This document shows, piece after piece, positions 10,522 to 20,530 of a DNA stretch of 64,000 nucleotides. The notes below the pieces were generated by a model, which saw only the letters and a list, made by a program, of their open reading frames with translations, searched no databases and was not told the DNA's origin. Every line of letters starts with the position of its first letter. Positions within the stretch are counted from its first letter, which is position 1. A program made the position numbers and the translations under genes. This stretch comes from Agapetus fuscipes. Lineage: Eukaryota > Arthropoda > Insecta > Trichoptera > Glossosomatidae. The stretch is taken from the NCBI GenBank assembly GCA_951799405.1, contig OX637345.1, forward strand, positions 6,820,001 through 6,884,000, given 5' to 3'.

Positions 10522-10933
10522 ACTAAGGGTACTGATGGGAGTCGGGGCTGTGGAGGTTTTGGGCTGGAATTCTAAGGCTGACAAGGATACACCACTGAGA
10601 TGGAGATGCTGCAGCTCAAAACAGGGATTTGATGCTTTTTTTAAACCGTTAGTATAGGTTTTTTAGCCACAACGTATTCTTCATCTACACGCTGTCATCT
10701 GTTTCTATTTTCTCATGTTTTTTTCGATCAATGTTTTTTTTATATATGGTTGGTCACGTATTGCGCCCTCCGCAAGACCGGGCTGGAATAAAGATTTTAT
10801 TATTATTAAATCGGTCAAAGATAACTTGTCCATAGACAGCTTGTTCATTGACAAATCGGTCACATGACAGTTCGTCCGCACAACTTTTCGGTCAACGACA
10901 TTTCAGTCACATGCAATTGAGGTCCACAGACAG

Positions 10934-11096
10934 CATGGGCGTACCCAGGATCAGACCTAGGGGGGGGAAAGCCATAGATGTAAAATGGGCATTTCAATAA
11001 TAATTGTAATAAAATGTAATAACAATGTAGGTAATTTTACACTTCCAGGGGGGGGGGGCAGCTGTCCCCCCCTGGCCCTTCCTGGGTACGCCCATG
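10934..11096. mobile_element. 163-bp MITE with 17-bp TIRs and 8-bp target duplication
   Basis: The left end CATGGGCGTACCCAGGA is the exact reverse complement of the right end, 11080-11096. ACAGACAG flanks both sides (10926-10933 and 11097-11104). An 8-bp duplication fits hAT-like and some other DNA transposon superfamilies. The inner region is G-run against C-run and has no coding capacity. Confidence 0.9.
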
Positions 11097-11109
11097 ACAG
11101 ACAGCTCTT

Positions 11110-11345
11110 TAATCTCTCTATGATTAATCTAAGTTGCGAAGAGATATATTAACATTTAAAAATTAATCTAAAATTCATGCCCACAAACAGGCACTTTTAA
11201 GATCGCGCTTACAAATGTTACAAAAAACCCAAATAACAAATGAATATAAACCCTGAAAAATTTGCCGACCTTCTCTGAAATAATAGTTGTGACATTGGCA
11301 AAGTGAACCATTTTTTACGGTATGGGTGATCAGTCTCATGTCCAT
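11110..11345 (-). repeat. C-element
   Basis: ATGATTAATCTAAGTTGCG to GGTATGGGTGATCAGTCTC, reversed orientation; the Cs of the hairpin loop region are partly lost. Confidence 0.8.
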
Positions 11346-11399
11346 TGAAGCAAACTTGCTCTTCAAAACACCTTTGTAATAACTGTGGATTTGATTAAT

Positions 11400-11675
11400 T
11401 GTCCTATAATCTAAGTTGCAAGGATATATTAACATTGAAAGCTCATATCAAATACATGCCCACAAACAAACACGTGTAGTCTAAGTTCGCGCTTACAAAT
11501 CGCTGCCTTAGTTCTTGTTTGCCGCATGTGGACCTACAATATAAAAACCCAATCTCAAATGAACATAAGCCCTGCAACTCTCGCCGACCTTCCCTGAAAC
11601 AGGGGTGACACTGGCAAAGTGAACCATTTTTCACAGTATGGGTGGTCAGCCTCATACCAACCTATAAGTCAATGA
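11400..11675 (-). repeat. C-element, full length
   Basis: CTATAATCTAAGTTGCAAGG to CATACCAACCTATAAGTCA. It lies in the same orientation as the copy just upstream. It retains CCCTGAAACAGGG. Confidence 0.9.
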
Positions 11676-12223
11676 ACATACACAACAAATTACAATTTTT
11701 AAAATCAACAAATAAGAATATGACTGCATTTAAAATAATTAAAAAAAATAGGTTTTCTTTTATTTGAAAAATAACATTTGCCGTCGGATCAAAATATTCA
11801 GTCAAGCCTTAGGATATTTGTTTTTCTAAAAACAAGAATCACTTCAATGATAGTAATTCTCAAAATTATAGTTCAACTTTTCTCGCTAAACATATTATTA
11901 CGCCTTTTATGGGCATTATAAAAAAAAATGCCAGCGTAAATATAAAAAAAAAAAAAACACAAAATCTTAACGCCTAAATCAACTTCCGTGACTAAATGTG
12001 TTTCTCTCCGCCGAGCCGTGAGTTGATCAAATTAAAAGAAAAATCCGTATATGAATTAAATTATCTCAATAAAAGTAATAATAATAACCGACGCCCTTAC
12101 AACGCTACACCACACTATAAAAAATATAACCACCTGTTCCGTTTAAAGACGAAACCGACACAACATCTCTTGTCTCTCTCACACTCACACCTTTGAAGCT
12201 TTGCAATTAAATGTAAATTAGGT

Positions 12224-12478
12224 TCATTTGAATCTTTGGCTAACGAACAACTCAGTATACGAACCTATTTTTTCTTGTATTTTTTTAAGGATGGGAGACT
12301 CTTTCGATTTCAGAGAATCTATGACATTTGTTGTAGTGCCGCGAAGTTGTTTGTGATTTGGCGGTTGATATCCTGATCCTTTGTAGCAGGGCTGTTGGCT
12401 GCGTAGTGTTGTGTTGTGTGTTGTTTTGAGACACTGAAAGGAAGTGGAAAGTTGCATGGACATCTTAACAAATATCAA
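12224..12478 (-). pseudogene. LINE 3' terminal fragment
   Basis: The minus-strand sequence shares TGTCTCAAAACAACAC, the GGCACTACAAC block and AGAGTC with the LINE 3' ends at 20890-21197, 38425-38745 and 50435-50530. In this copy the A-run tail is reduced. Confidence 0.6.
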
Positions 12479-12479
12479 T

Positions 12480-12662
12480 CATATTTAATGCACGCTTACA
12501 TGCAGACACGCGTAAGTCCACGCCTACAAATGATGCATGTGTAGGTACTAACACAAACTCTGCAACTCTTGCCAACGTTTGCTGAAACAGGAGTGGCATT
12601 GACAAAAGTGAAACAAATTTTACAGTATGGGTGGTCAGCTTCCTATCAATTTATAAGTCAAG
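12480..12662 (-). repeat. C-element, tail missing
   Basis: GCAGACACGCGTAAGTCC to CAGTATGGGTGGTCAGC and TTATAAGTCAAGGAAC. A reversed SINE-A head fragment (TTTACGAGTCCGAAACG) follows at about 12765-12825. Confidence 0.75.
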
Positions 12663-12829
12663 GAACAAATTATAAAATACTTCCAACTGTAGGTATTCAA
12701 ACAAACATTACTTGAAAATACATATTATTTTAATACTCTACAGTCTACAGGGAATGGAGCCCACTACCTTCCGTTTACGAGTCCGAAACGTTAACCACTA
12801 CACTTCCGTCGGTCAATTAATTTCAAGGA

Positions 12830-13300
12830 TTCGTAAAGATGTTCGTACAGTGAAACACTCGTAATGCAAGGTGCTACTTTGAATACAAATTATTTTCCAT
12901 CTCTGTCGCACCTATAGGCTGGTCGGTTAATAACTTAATCAAGTCGGCTCACTGCGATAATGGAATAACTCGATTTTTTCAATTTAATTTAATGATATTA
13001 ATTTCGCATAGGTAGTGCGAGTTTTTTTCGTCTTACTTCAAACCCATACATTACACATACGATCGCTCGACAACCAACAATCTTCAATCGGTCGAAATAA
13101 AGTACCTACCTACATTAGTTCGTAAATAGAAAAGTATATGAAATATACTACAGCACCCCTAGTGAGTGATTTAGTTTTTTATATATATTATATTTAAACG
13201 ATCGAAGGGAAAAAACGTAATGTTTTTTTACTTGGGGATCAATTGCATTCGGAGCGAAAAGACTGGGCTCGATTTCGAGGGTATAAACGAAACATTAACG
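12830..13300. other. AT-rich intron sequence, nothing recognised
   Basis: No member of the window's repeat families and no exon were recognised. Confidence 0.45.
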
Positions 13301-13304
13301 CAAT

Positions 13305-13435
13305 GAATCTGCAAATATATTGCAATGTCTTACCGCATTGTTCCCGAAAAGGGCTGCATGCGGCGTGTGTGATTTTAATTTGCTCAGTTAAAGGAGCCGG
13401 CCTTACGCCAAACACTTTACTTATCGTGGGGTTTA
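13305..13435 (-). repeat. SINE-B fragment
   Basis: CTTACCGCATTGTTCCCGAA, then GGAGCCGGCCTTACGCCAA. A more decayed piece seems to follow up to about 13600. Confidence 0.65.
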
Positions 13436-13612
13436 AATGTGACATAAGTCAACGCACTAAAGCTGCACATATAATGCATTTTTTACACGTTGGCACCAAA
13501 GAGTGTCATCCCATATGTGATGCGTACTTTTTATTTTCAGTTTAGGTGGTCAGCTTTAGCTAACCACCTAAACTTGAAATGGGGTGTTTCTCTCTTCTAG
13601 GTTGTATCCATT

Positions 13613-14082
13613 CTAAAGTGAGCAGTCATGACTTGTCTGGTGATCATGTCGGTCGATAGCAAGCAAAAAAATAAGGCTGCGCTCTAACAGCTGATCGAGC
13701 CGACATTTTACGCATTTACTTAAATACTTAATCCAGCTCGCAACGCTTGAACACTCAGGAACTCCCGCACCACAATCCTCCAGGACTCTCTGTCTTATGC
13801 TGCTTCCCTCCATGGTCCCCTTACTCCCGAACTTCCGCTTCAGCCTCAACATTGTCTACCCACCGTATCCTGGCACGTCCGAGTGATCTGACACCGGAGA
13901 AGGCACCATTTAACACATTTTTTATTATCCTGAAGTCCTCTACGTATAAGATGTCCGGTCCACTGAATTCTTCTTGATTTCATTGTTTGCAGTTCGCTCT
14001 TGTGATTTTTATCTAACACGCAAGAATGCTGAACGTTAAGCTTCCATCTGTAGAAGGCGTAACGGGTTTCAGAATTATTCAC
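13613..14082 (-). pseudogene. LINE C-terminal fragment, frameshifted
   Basis: Minus-strand readings include RRIQWTGHLIRRG, then in another frame DRESWRIVVREF. This is the order of the WxGH and DRxxW motifs at the C-terminus of RTE-like LINE polyproteins. Confidence 0.55.
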
Positions 14083-14089
14083 CAGATAG

Positions 14090-15150
14090 GAATTAGGAAA
14101 TTAAATCTTCCATTTTGAATGTATCGATCATAAAAAGAGACATATAAGGTTTTATCTCGCATTAAACCAGAGACCAACTTCTTCATAAATATGGAATTTT
14201 CCGTGCATTTTAAAAGTTATGCCTGGCTTTGTAAGTTAAGACATTAACAATCCTATTTACGTTACATTTAATCCGTAGATGATCCGTGAATAATCTTTAT
14301 TTTGTCTGCACCTTCAAAATTTCTCTCGGTTAGATGACGTCAGTGAAAAAGATGGATTCCTGATAATCGTGGTTTTACAGCATTTTGAAATATACATAGG
14401 CGGGTACGTAGGTACAATAATATCCGATGAGAAATTTTATAAATACAGTACGTAGTACGAGTACTTGAGCGTGTTTTCAATCTTCCTTTATAATATTTTA
14501 ATGAAGTATAATTTGATGTTTTTTCTGTAATGTAATATTTTATTTTTTGGGTATAAAAGCACCAGGACGGCAATGGTCAGATTCGTAACCAAGTTCCTTA
14601 GCAACCATTCAACTAATCACAATTGACTAGCGACCCGGTCATGCAACGTCACATTTTTTTCTCCCTTTTTCAATGAGCGGGCTCCACTCATTTTAGTCGG
14701 TAGATGAGCTACGGATTTGGCGTGTGTGTGTGTGAATAACGCCGTTAGTTTTATGGGGATTATAAATGTGGTAAGATTAATGACTCTTATTCATGATGGT
14801 AATTACTATGTCAAGTAACGGACAACTCTGAATTGAAAAAACTGGATTTTATTCATTAATTTCTATTCGGATATAACTAACACCTCAAAATAGTAGTTAC
14901 CTACCTTCTTTTTTTGATCTGTGAATCTACCCTTTATTTTTCTTTAGCAAAATGAAAATGGTGTAGGTACTATTGTTGTCATTGAAACGCATTTCAAATA
15001 AAAGTCGTAAGAACCAATGAAGTAATAAATTGAAGTAGGTACTAAGTTAACGTTTGATATTTTTTAGCCAATAAGGATTCGTGTAAAACGGAAGTCATTT
15101 TAATTTTGTAAATAAAAATAAGAATTACATGTGTCCATATTTTTTGTGAC
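14090..15150. other. AT-rich intron sequence
   Basis: Only a weak repeat is seen, at 14685-14760 (GATGAGCTACGGATTTGGCG to GTGTGTGAATAACGCCG). It is shared with 15985-16075, 39262-39350 and 58455-58540. The rest is unassigned. Confidence 0.45.
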
Positions 15151-15161
15151 ACATTGTTGAC

Positions 15162-15500
15162 GGTCGATAGCTCAGCTCGTATAACGATTGCGTTCACATC
15201 CAGAAGGATAGGGCTCGATTCCCATCGAGAAGATCGTCAGACAGTGACAGTATCTGTTTCAGTGTTTTTTTCTGACCCAAATCTTGGTGGGTACCTACCG
15301 GCAAAGTTTATTTGACACTCACAATAAATAAGAATCTAATTCTTCAAGAGCAGGGAAACTCCCATAATATCAAGTTAAGTGATTGGATGGTCCCCTTATC
15401 TGTGAAAATAAATAGTTATCAGTTATCACCCACCACACGCGATTCATTTGACTATGCGATAAGCAGTTGTACTCTGTGTGCAGCTTGGTTACGTTTTGTG
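15162..15500 (+). repeat. SINE-B, full length but decayed
   Basis: GGTCGATAGCTCAGCTCG head, GGGCTCGATTCCCATCGAG B-box region, ACTCCCATAATATCAAG body, and a CTTGGTTACGTTTTG end. Confidence 0.75.
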
Positions 15501-15635
15501 ATTGACTTGCCCCCATACCAGTGAAAATAAATATGTTTTATTCGCATCACTTATTTTCAATATAACCAGAAAACAATTTATTTTATACAGCTTTTTTATC
15601 GAGTAAAAACACTTCTCGATTTCGTTTTTTCTACA

Positions 15636-15830
15636 ATGAAAAAAAAAAACAAAAAAAGTGTTAGCGTTTTTTTAGTATTCGTGTTGATCGGCTTGAGGTG
15701 TGAAGTGGGCGTGGCCAGCGAGTCTAACCCCGCCCCCTCACCAACACCACAAAACAATACGTGTACGTGTAATGGGTGTAATTGTAGTGGTATAATTGCA
15801 ATGGTGGTTAGTACGATTGATGGTATTTAA
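15636..15830 (+). CDS. Possible 64-residue secreted cysteine-rich peptide (doubtful)
   Basis: An ATG in A-rich context opens a 64-codon frame: a basic start (MKKKNKK), a hydrophobic core (SVSVFLVFVLIGL), a Pro-rich spacer, then CTCNGCNC. The shape is that of a signal peptide plus a short Cys cluster. An AATAAA lies about 100 bp downstream. It sits within the unc-4 intron on the same strand and nothing else supports expression. Frames of this length also arise by chance in AT-rich DNA. Confidence 0.2.
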   Translation: MKKKNKKSVSVFLVFVLIGLRCEVGVASESNPAPSPTPQNNTCTCNGCNCSGIIAMVVSTIDGI

Positions 15831-15984
15831 AATCAGTTAAGTAATGAAGAAAAATGAAGGCGGATTTTTATTATTTCTTCAACGAAGGGGACTTTTTTTG
15901 GAGTCGACGAAATGTAAAGTAAAATTTGTAAATAAAAATTAGACATTTTACCTACCTTCTTATCGCTATGTAGCTTAGACTCTC

Positions 15985-16165
15985 GCGGTGTTATTCTCAC
16001 ACAGCAAAGCCATGGCTCATCTGCAGTTAACAGTGAATTTTCCGTACAACAAAATTGGTAAATTGTACATCAGCTATGGATCAGATGTTTTGTGAATAGC
16101 ACTGTAGAGGCTTACACCACGGACTTGTAATCGGAAGATCGAGGGTTCGATTCCCGGTAGAGCTC
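15985..16165 (-). repeat. Small repeat plus a tRNA-like head fragment
   Basis: 15985-16075 (CAGCAAAGCCATGGCTCATC) is shared with 39262-39350 and 58455-58540. 16095-16165 has a B-box-like GGTTCGATTCCCGG next to GACTTGTAATCG, so it looks like another tRNA-derived head and not a functional tRNA. Confidence 0.5.
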
Positions 16166-16494
16166 AAACAAAATAACGTTACACATATAGTGTAACTTCT
16201 CACTACGATATCGCGTAAAGCGATGCTATTCCATGTGTCACGTGAAACCTGTTTTATTTTCACAGACCAGCTCTACGCCAACCATTTCCCTTGATGTGTG
16301 GATTTCCCAGCTCCCTTAGTTCTGATTGTTTACGAAGGCTGAGTAAACCTTCCCCGTATTTTTGTTTGGGTGCGAAATACACCGAACGGTAAAAAAAACA
16401 TTTCTGATACCAGAGTTTTAGGCTTACACGGCCGGCTGATGATGCTGGAGTGAAGTTTTCCGGGATCTGTTGCCGTGGTCTGTAAGAGCTGGAG

Positions 16495-16542
16495 CTTCCA
16501 GACGTTTCGCCCATTTCTACGATGGGCTTCTTCAGCGTGAAG
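16495..16542 (-). ncRNA. Hammerhead-ribozyme-like core, left arm
   Basis: This is the mirror copy of the right-arm motif. It has CTGAAGA, a 6-bp stem (GCCCAT/ATGGGC), GAAAC and GTC, with a flanking stem CTTC-A-CG against TGGAAG. One G-U pair replaces a G-C pair of the right-arm copy. Confidence 0.55.
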
Positions 16543-16735
16543 TATGATGATGATGAAGATCTTGATGAGAACTGTGATGTCAGTGTGTGTGCAATGAGGG
16601 TTTATATGTCTACCATCTTGCTTCTACACAACAAACAACAAACACACGCTGTAGAAGCAAGATGGTAGACATATAAACCCTCATTGCACACACACTGACA
16701 TCACAGTTCTCATCAAGATCTTCATCATCATCATA

Positions 16736-16783
16736 CTTCACGCTGAAGAAGCCCATCGTAGAAATGGGCGAAACGTCCGGAAG
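16736..16783 (+). ncRNA. Hammerhead-ribozyme-like core, right arm
   Basis: CTGAAGA at 16743-16749 matches CUGANGA. Stem II is GCCCAT/ATGGGC (16751-16756 and 16764-16769). GAA is at 16770-16772, the self-complementary ACGT at 16773-16776, and C at the cleavage position, 16777. Stem I is CTTC-A-CG (16736-16742) with CGGAAG (16778-16783). One extra base (16750) separates the core from stem II. Self-complementary stem III suggests a dimer-forming small variant. Activity is untested. Confidence 0.55.
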
Positions 16784-16924
16784 CTCCAGCTCCCACAGAC
16801 CACGGCAACAGATCCCGGAAAACTTCACTCCAGCATTTCTGATACCGTTGTTTGGGATTGAACCCTAGCCTTCTCATTTTGTACACAAGCATTCTACTAA
16901 CTGAAGTTGAAAAATCAAAGAACG

Positions 16925-17090
16925 GTCACCAAAGATCCATGATTTTTTCATGAACTAGGCCCTGCTTAGGAATCTGTACCGACTTTCCATAACGACGGAC
17001 AAGGTCGCTGAGGGCTCTTGAGGTGTGATTCACACAAAAACAGCGCTCACTAAATAAATTATCCTTATATTAATATTTCACACAAAATAG
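16925..17090 (+). repeat. SINE-A, 3' half, decayed
   Basis: ACGGTCACCAAAGATCCATG, then GGGCTCTTGAGGTGTGATTC, then CAGCGCTCACTAAATAAAT, and a TATTAATATT tail. Confidence 0.7.
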
Positions 17091-17314
17091 ATTTATTTTT
17101 CACAAAAATAATACCTACGTACCTTTTGATAATATCTTCGTAACAATGGACTTGCCTCATTTTGAATTTCATTCTGCCAGTCTTAATTGCACCTTAATAT
17201 ACTTTTAATGGAATGTTACTTGCACTAATACTTGCAAGAGTTACCTTAGTTGTTAGTGCTTAGTTGCGTGTAGTAGTGAACAATAATAATAATTGGAATT
17301 GAAAAAAAAATGTT

Positions 17315-17563
17315 TATTTTTTTACAGGTAAGGGGGCCGGCCTTACGCCAACCACTTCAGTTGAAGTGGGGGTTTCCCAGCTCCCGAGGGGGCTGGTACT
17401 CATTTCTTGTGAAGGCTGAGTAAACCTTGCCGGTATTTTTATTATGGGGTTTGAAATAAGCACCGAAATAGGAAATCATTTCTGACACTCTCCTCGGTGG
17501 GATTCGAACCCGAGCTCACGGGGTAGAATGCGAGCACTCTACCAACTGAGCTATCGACCGGAC
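17315..17563 (-). repeat. SINE-B, with an abutting splice-acceptor/donor motif
   Basis: The head reads GGTCGATAGCTCAGTTGG, with B box GGGTTCGAATCCCACC. On the plus (unc-4 sense) strand TTTATTTTTTTACAG abuts GTAAGGGGG at 17327/17328, which resembles a recursive splice site. Confidence 0.85.
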
Positions 17564-17587
17564 ACTGCTTTCATATTTTCTTCTTGG

Positions 17588-18052
17588 TCCGATCGAGAAC
17601 TCAATTGGTAGAGTGCTTGCATTCCGCGCCGAAAGCTAGGGTTCGAATCTCTCCGAGGGTGTCAGAGATGATTTCCCGTTTCGGTGTTCATTTCAAACCC
17701 AAAATAAAAATACCGGCAAGGTTTACTTATCCTTCACAATAAATGAGTGCCAGCCCCCTTACCTGTAAAATAATTGCAACTGCTCCTCTGTCCTGCCATT
17801 TTGACCCCTTATATAGTAGAACGGAGAAATCTTTCTCCCAATTTCTGGACTATTCCATCACCAGAATATTTACGCACACTACCAGGGACTGCTTGATGAT
17901 TCTATACTACATGCATTGGTGTGTGTAGTCATTTTGATGTACCTAAGTGTGTACGAGCGCATGTGTACTCAAAGTTCGCAACAATAGGTTCCACTTGCCA
18001 CATACGAACCCCTTTGGAGAAAACGGGGCAAGAAATTACACTATATGTGTAG
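17588..18052 (+). repeat. SINE-B in inverted orientation to its neighbour, interrupted
   Basis: 17588-17770 runs from CTCAATTGGTAGAGTGC to CAGCCCCCTTACCTG. It resumes at 17985-18052 (GGTTCCACTTGCCACATAC to ACACTATATGTGTAG). About 210 bp of unassigned sequence lies between. With the preceding copy it forms an inverted pair spaced by about 25 bp. Confidence 0.75.
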
Positions 18053-18324
18053 ATTAGAAGCATTAGCGTTTTCCCAGATTGTGCCTAAAATATGTCCACT
18101 TTCTTATTGAAATCAATTGTTCACACATAAATATGCGTTGTGAAACACGCCGGTTAGGTACTGCAAGTTTTCAATAAAGCAACCAGAATTATGTTGCCAA
18201 ATAGAAAAATAATCAGTAGAAGAAATCTGTGAAAAGTTTGCGTGCAAATTGTGAGCTGGCAATCCGAAAGAAAAATCTGAAAGACGTGCAGAATGATTTC
18301 GCAAAGGATTATCACGCCATTTGT

Positions 18325-18475
18325 TCCCCCCCCCTCCCGTCCTATTTCTGACCATGTGGGGGGATAGTCCCCCCCTGTTTTGACCATCTTTGGAGGAATG
18401 CCCCCCCGACTCTGGGGGGACGGTCTTGGCTGCTTTCTTCTGACCATCTGAGGGGACGGGGGGACGGTCATTTTG
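18325..18475. repeat. G-run/C-run low-complexity block
   Basis: Alternating GGGG and CCCCCC runs with the phrase TGACCATCT repeated. It looks like a degenerate short tandem repeat. Confidence 0.5.
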
Positions 18476-18679
18476 TGGGAAATAAGATATAAGATGGCCG
18501 GTTGCCTCTCTCCTACATGTCTAAGCGCCATAGATTTTCACTAAAGAAAGAGATTGACAACCTGAGGGTAAAAATATTTTGTTTATTTTTAAAAATATTC
18601 TTGCCTTTTAAAAATCGTTGCAAGTATTGCATTTCATAAATGTTTTGTATTTTTTCTTAATGTAAGTCTTTAATTCTTT

Positions 18680-18915
18680 GACTAATAGGTTGTTATGAGG
18701 CTGACAACCCATACTGTAAAAAATGGTTCACTTCATTGTCAATGTCATCCTTTTTTAGAGAAGTTGGCAAAAGGTGCATGGCTTATGTTCATTTGAGATT
18801 GGTTTTTTATGTTGTTAGTTTACACGCGGCATGTGTAAGCGTGAATTTTTACGTGTCTGGTTGTGAGAATGCATGTTATATGAATTTTAAATGTTATAAT
18901 CTTTGTATCATTGAC
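18680..18915 (+). repeat. C-element
   Basis: GACTAATAGGTTGTTATGAG to TTTGTATCATTGACAAG; hairpin arms GTGTAAG and TTTTTAC are partly lost. Confidence 0.8.
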
Positions 18916-19348
18916 AAGTCACAGACTGACGATATTCATACCGCTTCTGTTTTATTTTAAACACACCCTTGTCATCTTCCACCACCTTGTCCGCTTGTTT
19001 GTGGCCGACGGACTCATTAACCATTAGATTTTTTACATAAATACTATCCTAATGGACTCCTACACCACTTAACCGATTTTAATCAAATTTTTAGGAAACC
19101 TGTACAATATTTTCAGAATGAATCCTGTGAAGTTTGATGTCGATCGGATTACAAATAGTTTTTTTTTTCAAAGGTTATTTTACCACGCAGAATACGCACC
19201 TGATAAACAAAGTTGTTTTACCTCTGATCTAAAAGCTCCCCAGTGGTTTGCCTTTAGCCCTTCCCTAAGTCTGTTTTTCTTGCTTTTCTTCTGGCCTTTA
19301 GGGGGGCCAGAACCCTCGCATAAGGTTCGCATCTACCCGACGGACAGG

Positions 19349-19926
19349 GTTCCATGTTAGAACGACACAGTGATAAAACGACACATGACAGAACATCACA
19401 ATAACAGTACATCACATGAAAAAAAATTACAAGAAAGTCGTTCTGTAATAATTAATTAATAATTATCCAATTACATCTGCTGAACCAGGATAAGAATTAT
19501 AGTCAAATGACCTAGGCGGAGATCGAACCAGCGTTATTCTATTGCAAATACGCTTGAAAGATCAGCCACTTGAACCGCTCGGAAAAAACACCGTTCATAT
19601 ATCCTGTTTTTTGTATGTTATGTTTTGTCTTGTGTTGTTTTGACATAGTGATGTTTTATCATAATAATAATATTAGGATGATTTGTTTGGTGAGCGCTGT
19701 TTTTGTGTGTACCACACCTCAAGAGCCCTCTATCATGTGATGTACTGTCATTGTGATGTTCTGCCATGTGTCGTTCTGTCATGTGTCGTTCTGTGATGTG
19801 TCGTTATAAGAATTGTCGTTCTGTCATCTGTCGTTTTGTCACTGTATCGGTTTGTCATGTGTCGTTCTGTCACTGTATCGTTCTGTCATGTGTCGTTTTG
19901 TCAATGTGTCGTTCTACACTGTCACC
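19349..19926. mobile_element. Foldback-like element with TIRs made of a 15-bp repeat
   Basis: The left end, 19353-19425, reads AGAACGACACAGTG, AAACGACACATGACAGAAC and so on. The right end, about 19740-19920, is about 10 tandem copies of its reverse complement (GTGTCGTTCTGTCAT). Long inverted ends of tandem short repeats are the hallmark of foldback-type elements. The middle holds a tRNA-like head (19505-19590, minus) and a SINE-A end (19662-19730, minus). No ORF for a transposase is seen. Confidence 0.65.
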
Positions 19927-20149
19927 GACGGCCAGACCCCATCTTAACCCTATTTTTCCGTCGTTTGTTCAGCCCTTTATCTTGTGATGGAAGGACTCAA
20001 AGCTTTTGTGCGGGGAAGGAGAGATGGCCGAGAATGTGTTCTGGCGTTAAACAAGAAGAGCGGCCCTGTAAGTAGGCCATTTTCTTTTACATCGATCGCA
20101 TCTTGTGGGACTTTATCCGGGCTTTATTGAAATTTAAACAACACAATGT

Positions 20150-20285
20150 GAAAGGCAAAAGAGGAGTGGATAGACCGAGAAATGTATAGCAAGATCAGAT
20201 TGAAGAAATTGTATAAGAATGTGATTTATACAGTGTCAGTTTTTACAACGAAATGGTCCTGAAATGGAAATGGAAGTGCTGTTGA
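20150..20285 (+). pseudogene. LINE C-terminal fragment, strongly decayed
   Basis: GGCAAAAGAGGAGTGGATAG, then GATCAGATTGAAGAAATTGT, matches the KGKRGxGRPRKVWSDQIEEI region of the LINE at 22895-23393. It runs into a C-element. Confidence 0.5.
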
Positions 20286-20530
20286 AAATGATTCACTTTG
20301 CCAATGTCACTCCTATTTCAGGGATGTCGGCAAGAGTTGCAGTGTTTATATTCATTTGAGATTTGGGTTTTTATATTGTAAGTCCACATGAGGCATGTTG
20401 AAGCGCGAACTTAAATGTGTCACACATACATACAGGACGGGTTTGAGCGTGTCTGCTTGTGAAAATGCATAGGTATAATGTGAATCCCCAATGGTACATA
20501 TCTTTGCAACTTAGATTAGATTAGTCTGGT
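20286..20530 (+). repeat. C-element
   Basis: ATGATTCACTTTGCCAATG to CTTTGCAACTTAGATTAGAT, with a 25-bp internal duplication near 20420-20460. Confidence 0.8.

Larger units (their letters stand above)
16412..16833. mobile_element. PLE-like inverted pair (422 bp palindrome) with 13-bp target duplications
   Basis: Arms 16445-16628 and 16650-16833 are 184 nt each and nearly perfect reverse complements about a 21-nt loop. An unpaired 33-nt tail (16412-16444) extends the left arm. CATTTCTGATACC flanks both sides as a 13-bp target duplication. Each arm carries one hammerhead-like core, reading outward. Head-to-head terminal repeats and small hammerhead motifs are both known from Penelope-like retroelements, so that is the best assignment; there is no coding part. 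Confidence 0.7.
16170..16915 (-). repeat. SINE-B split by a palindromic element
   Basis: 16170-16411 is the 3' and middle part (AGTTACACTATATGTG end reversed, CAGCTCCCTTAG, AAGGCTGAGTAAACCTT). 16847-16915 is the head. CATTTCTGATACC is duplicated at the insertion point (16399-16411 and 16834-16846). Confidence 0.8.

Noticed and set aside
10280..10657. 125-codon frame
   Set aside because: No motif recognised, and it spans the 16-bp inverted repeat; composition is not gene-like.
17495..17563. tRNA gene
   Set aside because: This and the many similar A-box/B-box sequences are heads of SINE-B or SINE-A: they lack a proper acceptor stem and are followed by the conserved SINE body.
18154..18531. 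125-codon minus-strand frame
   Set aside because: Open only because of G- and C-run low-complexity sequence; no recognisable domain.
18970..19130. Insect-type repeat around ACCGATTTTAATCAAATTTTT
   Set aside because: Resembles a sequence common in insect mobile elements, but the limits and class could not be supported from one copy.
19766..20075. Cys- and Val-rich frames of 73 and 79 codons
   Set aside because: They are translations of the 15-bp minisatellite, not genes.
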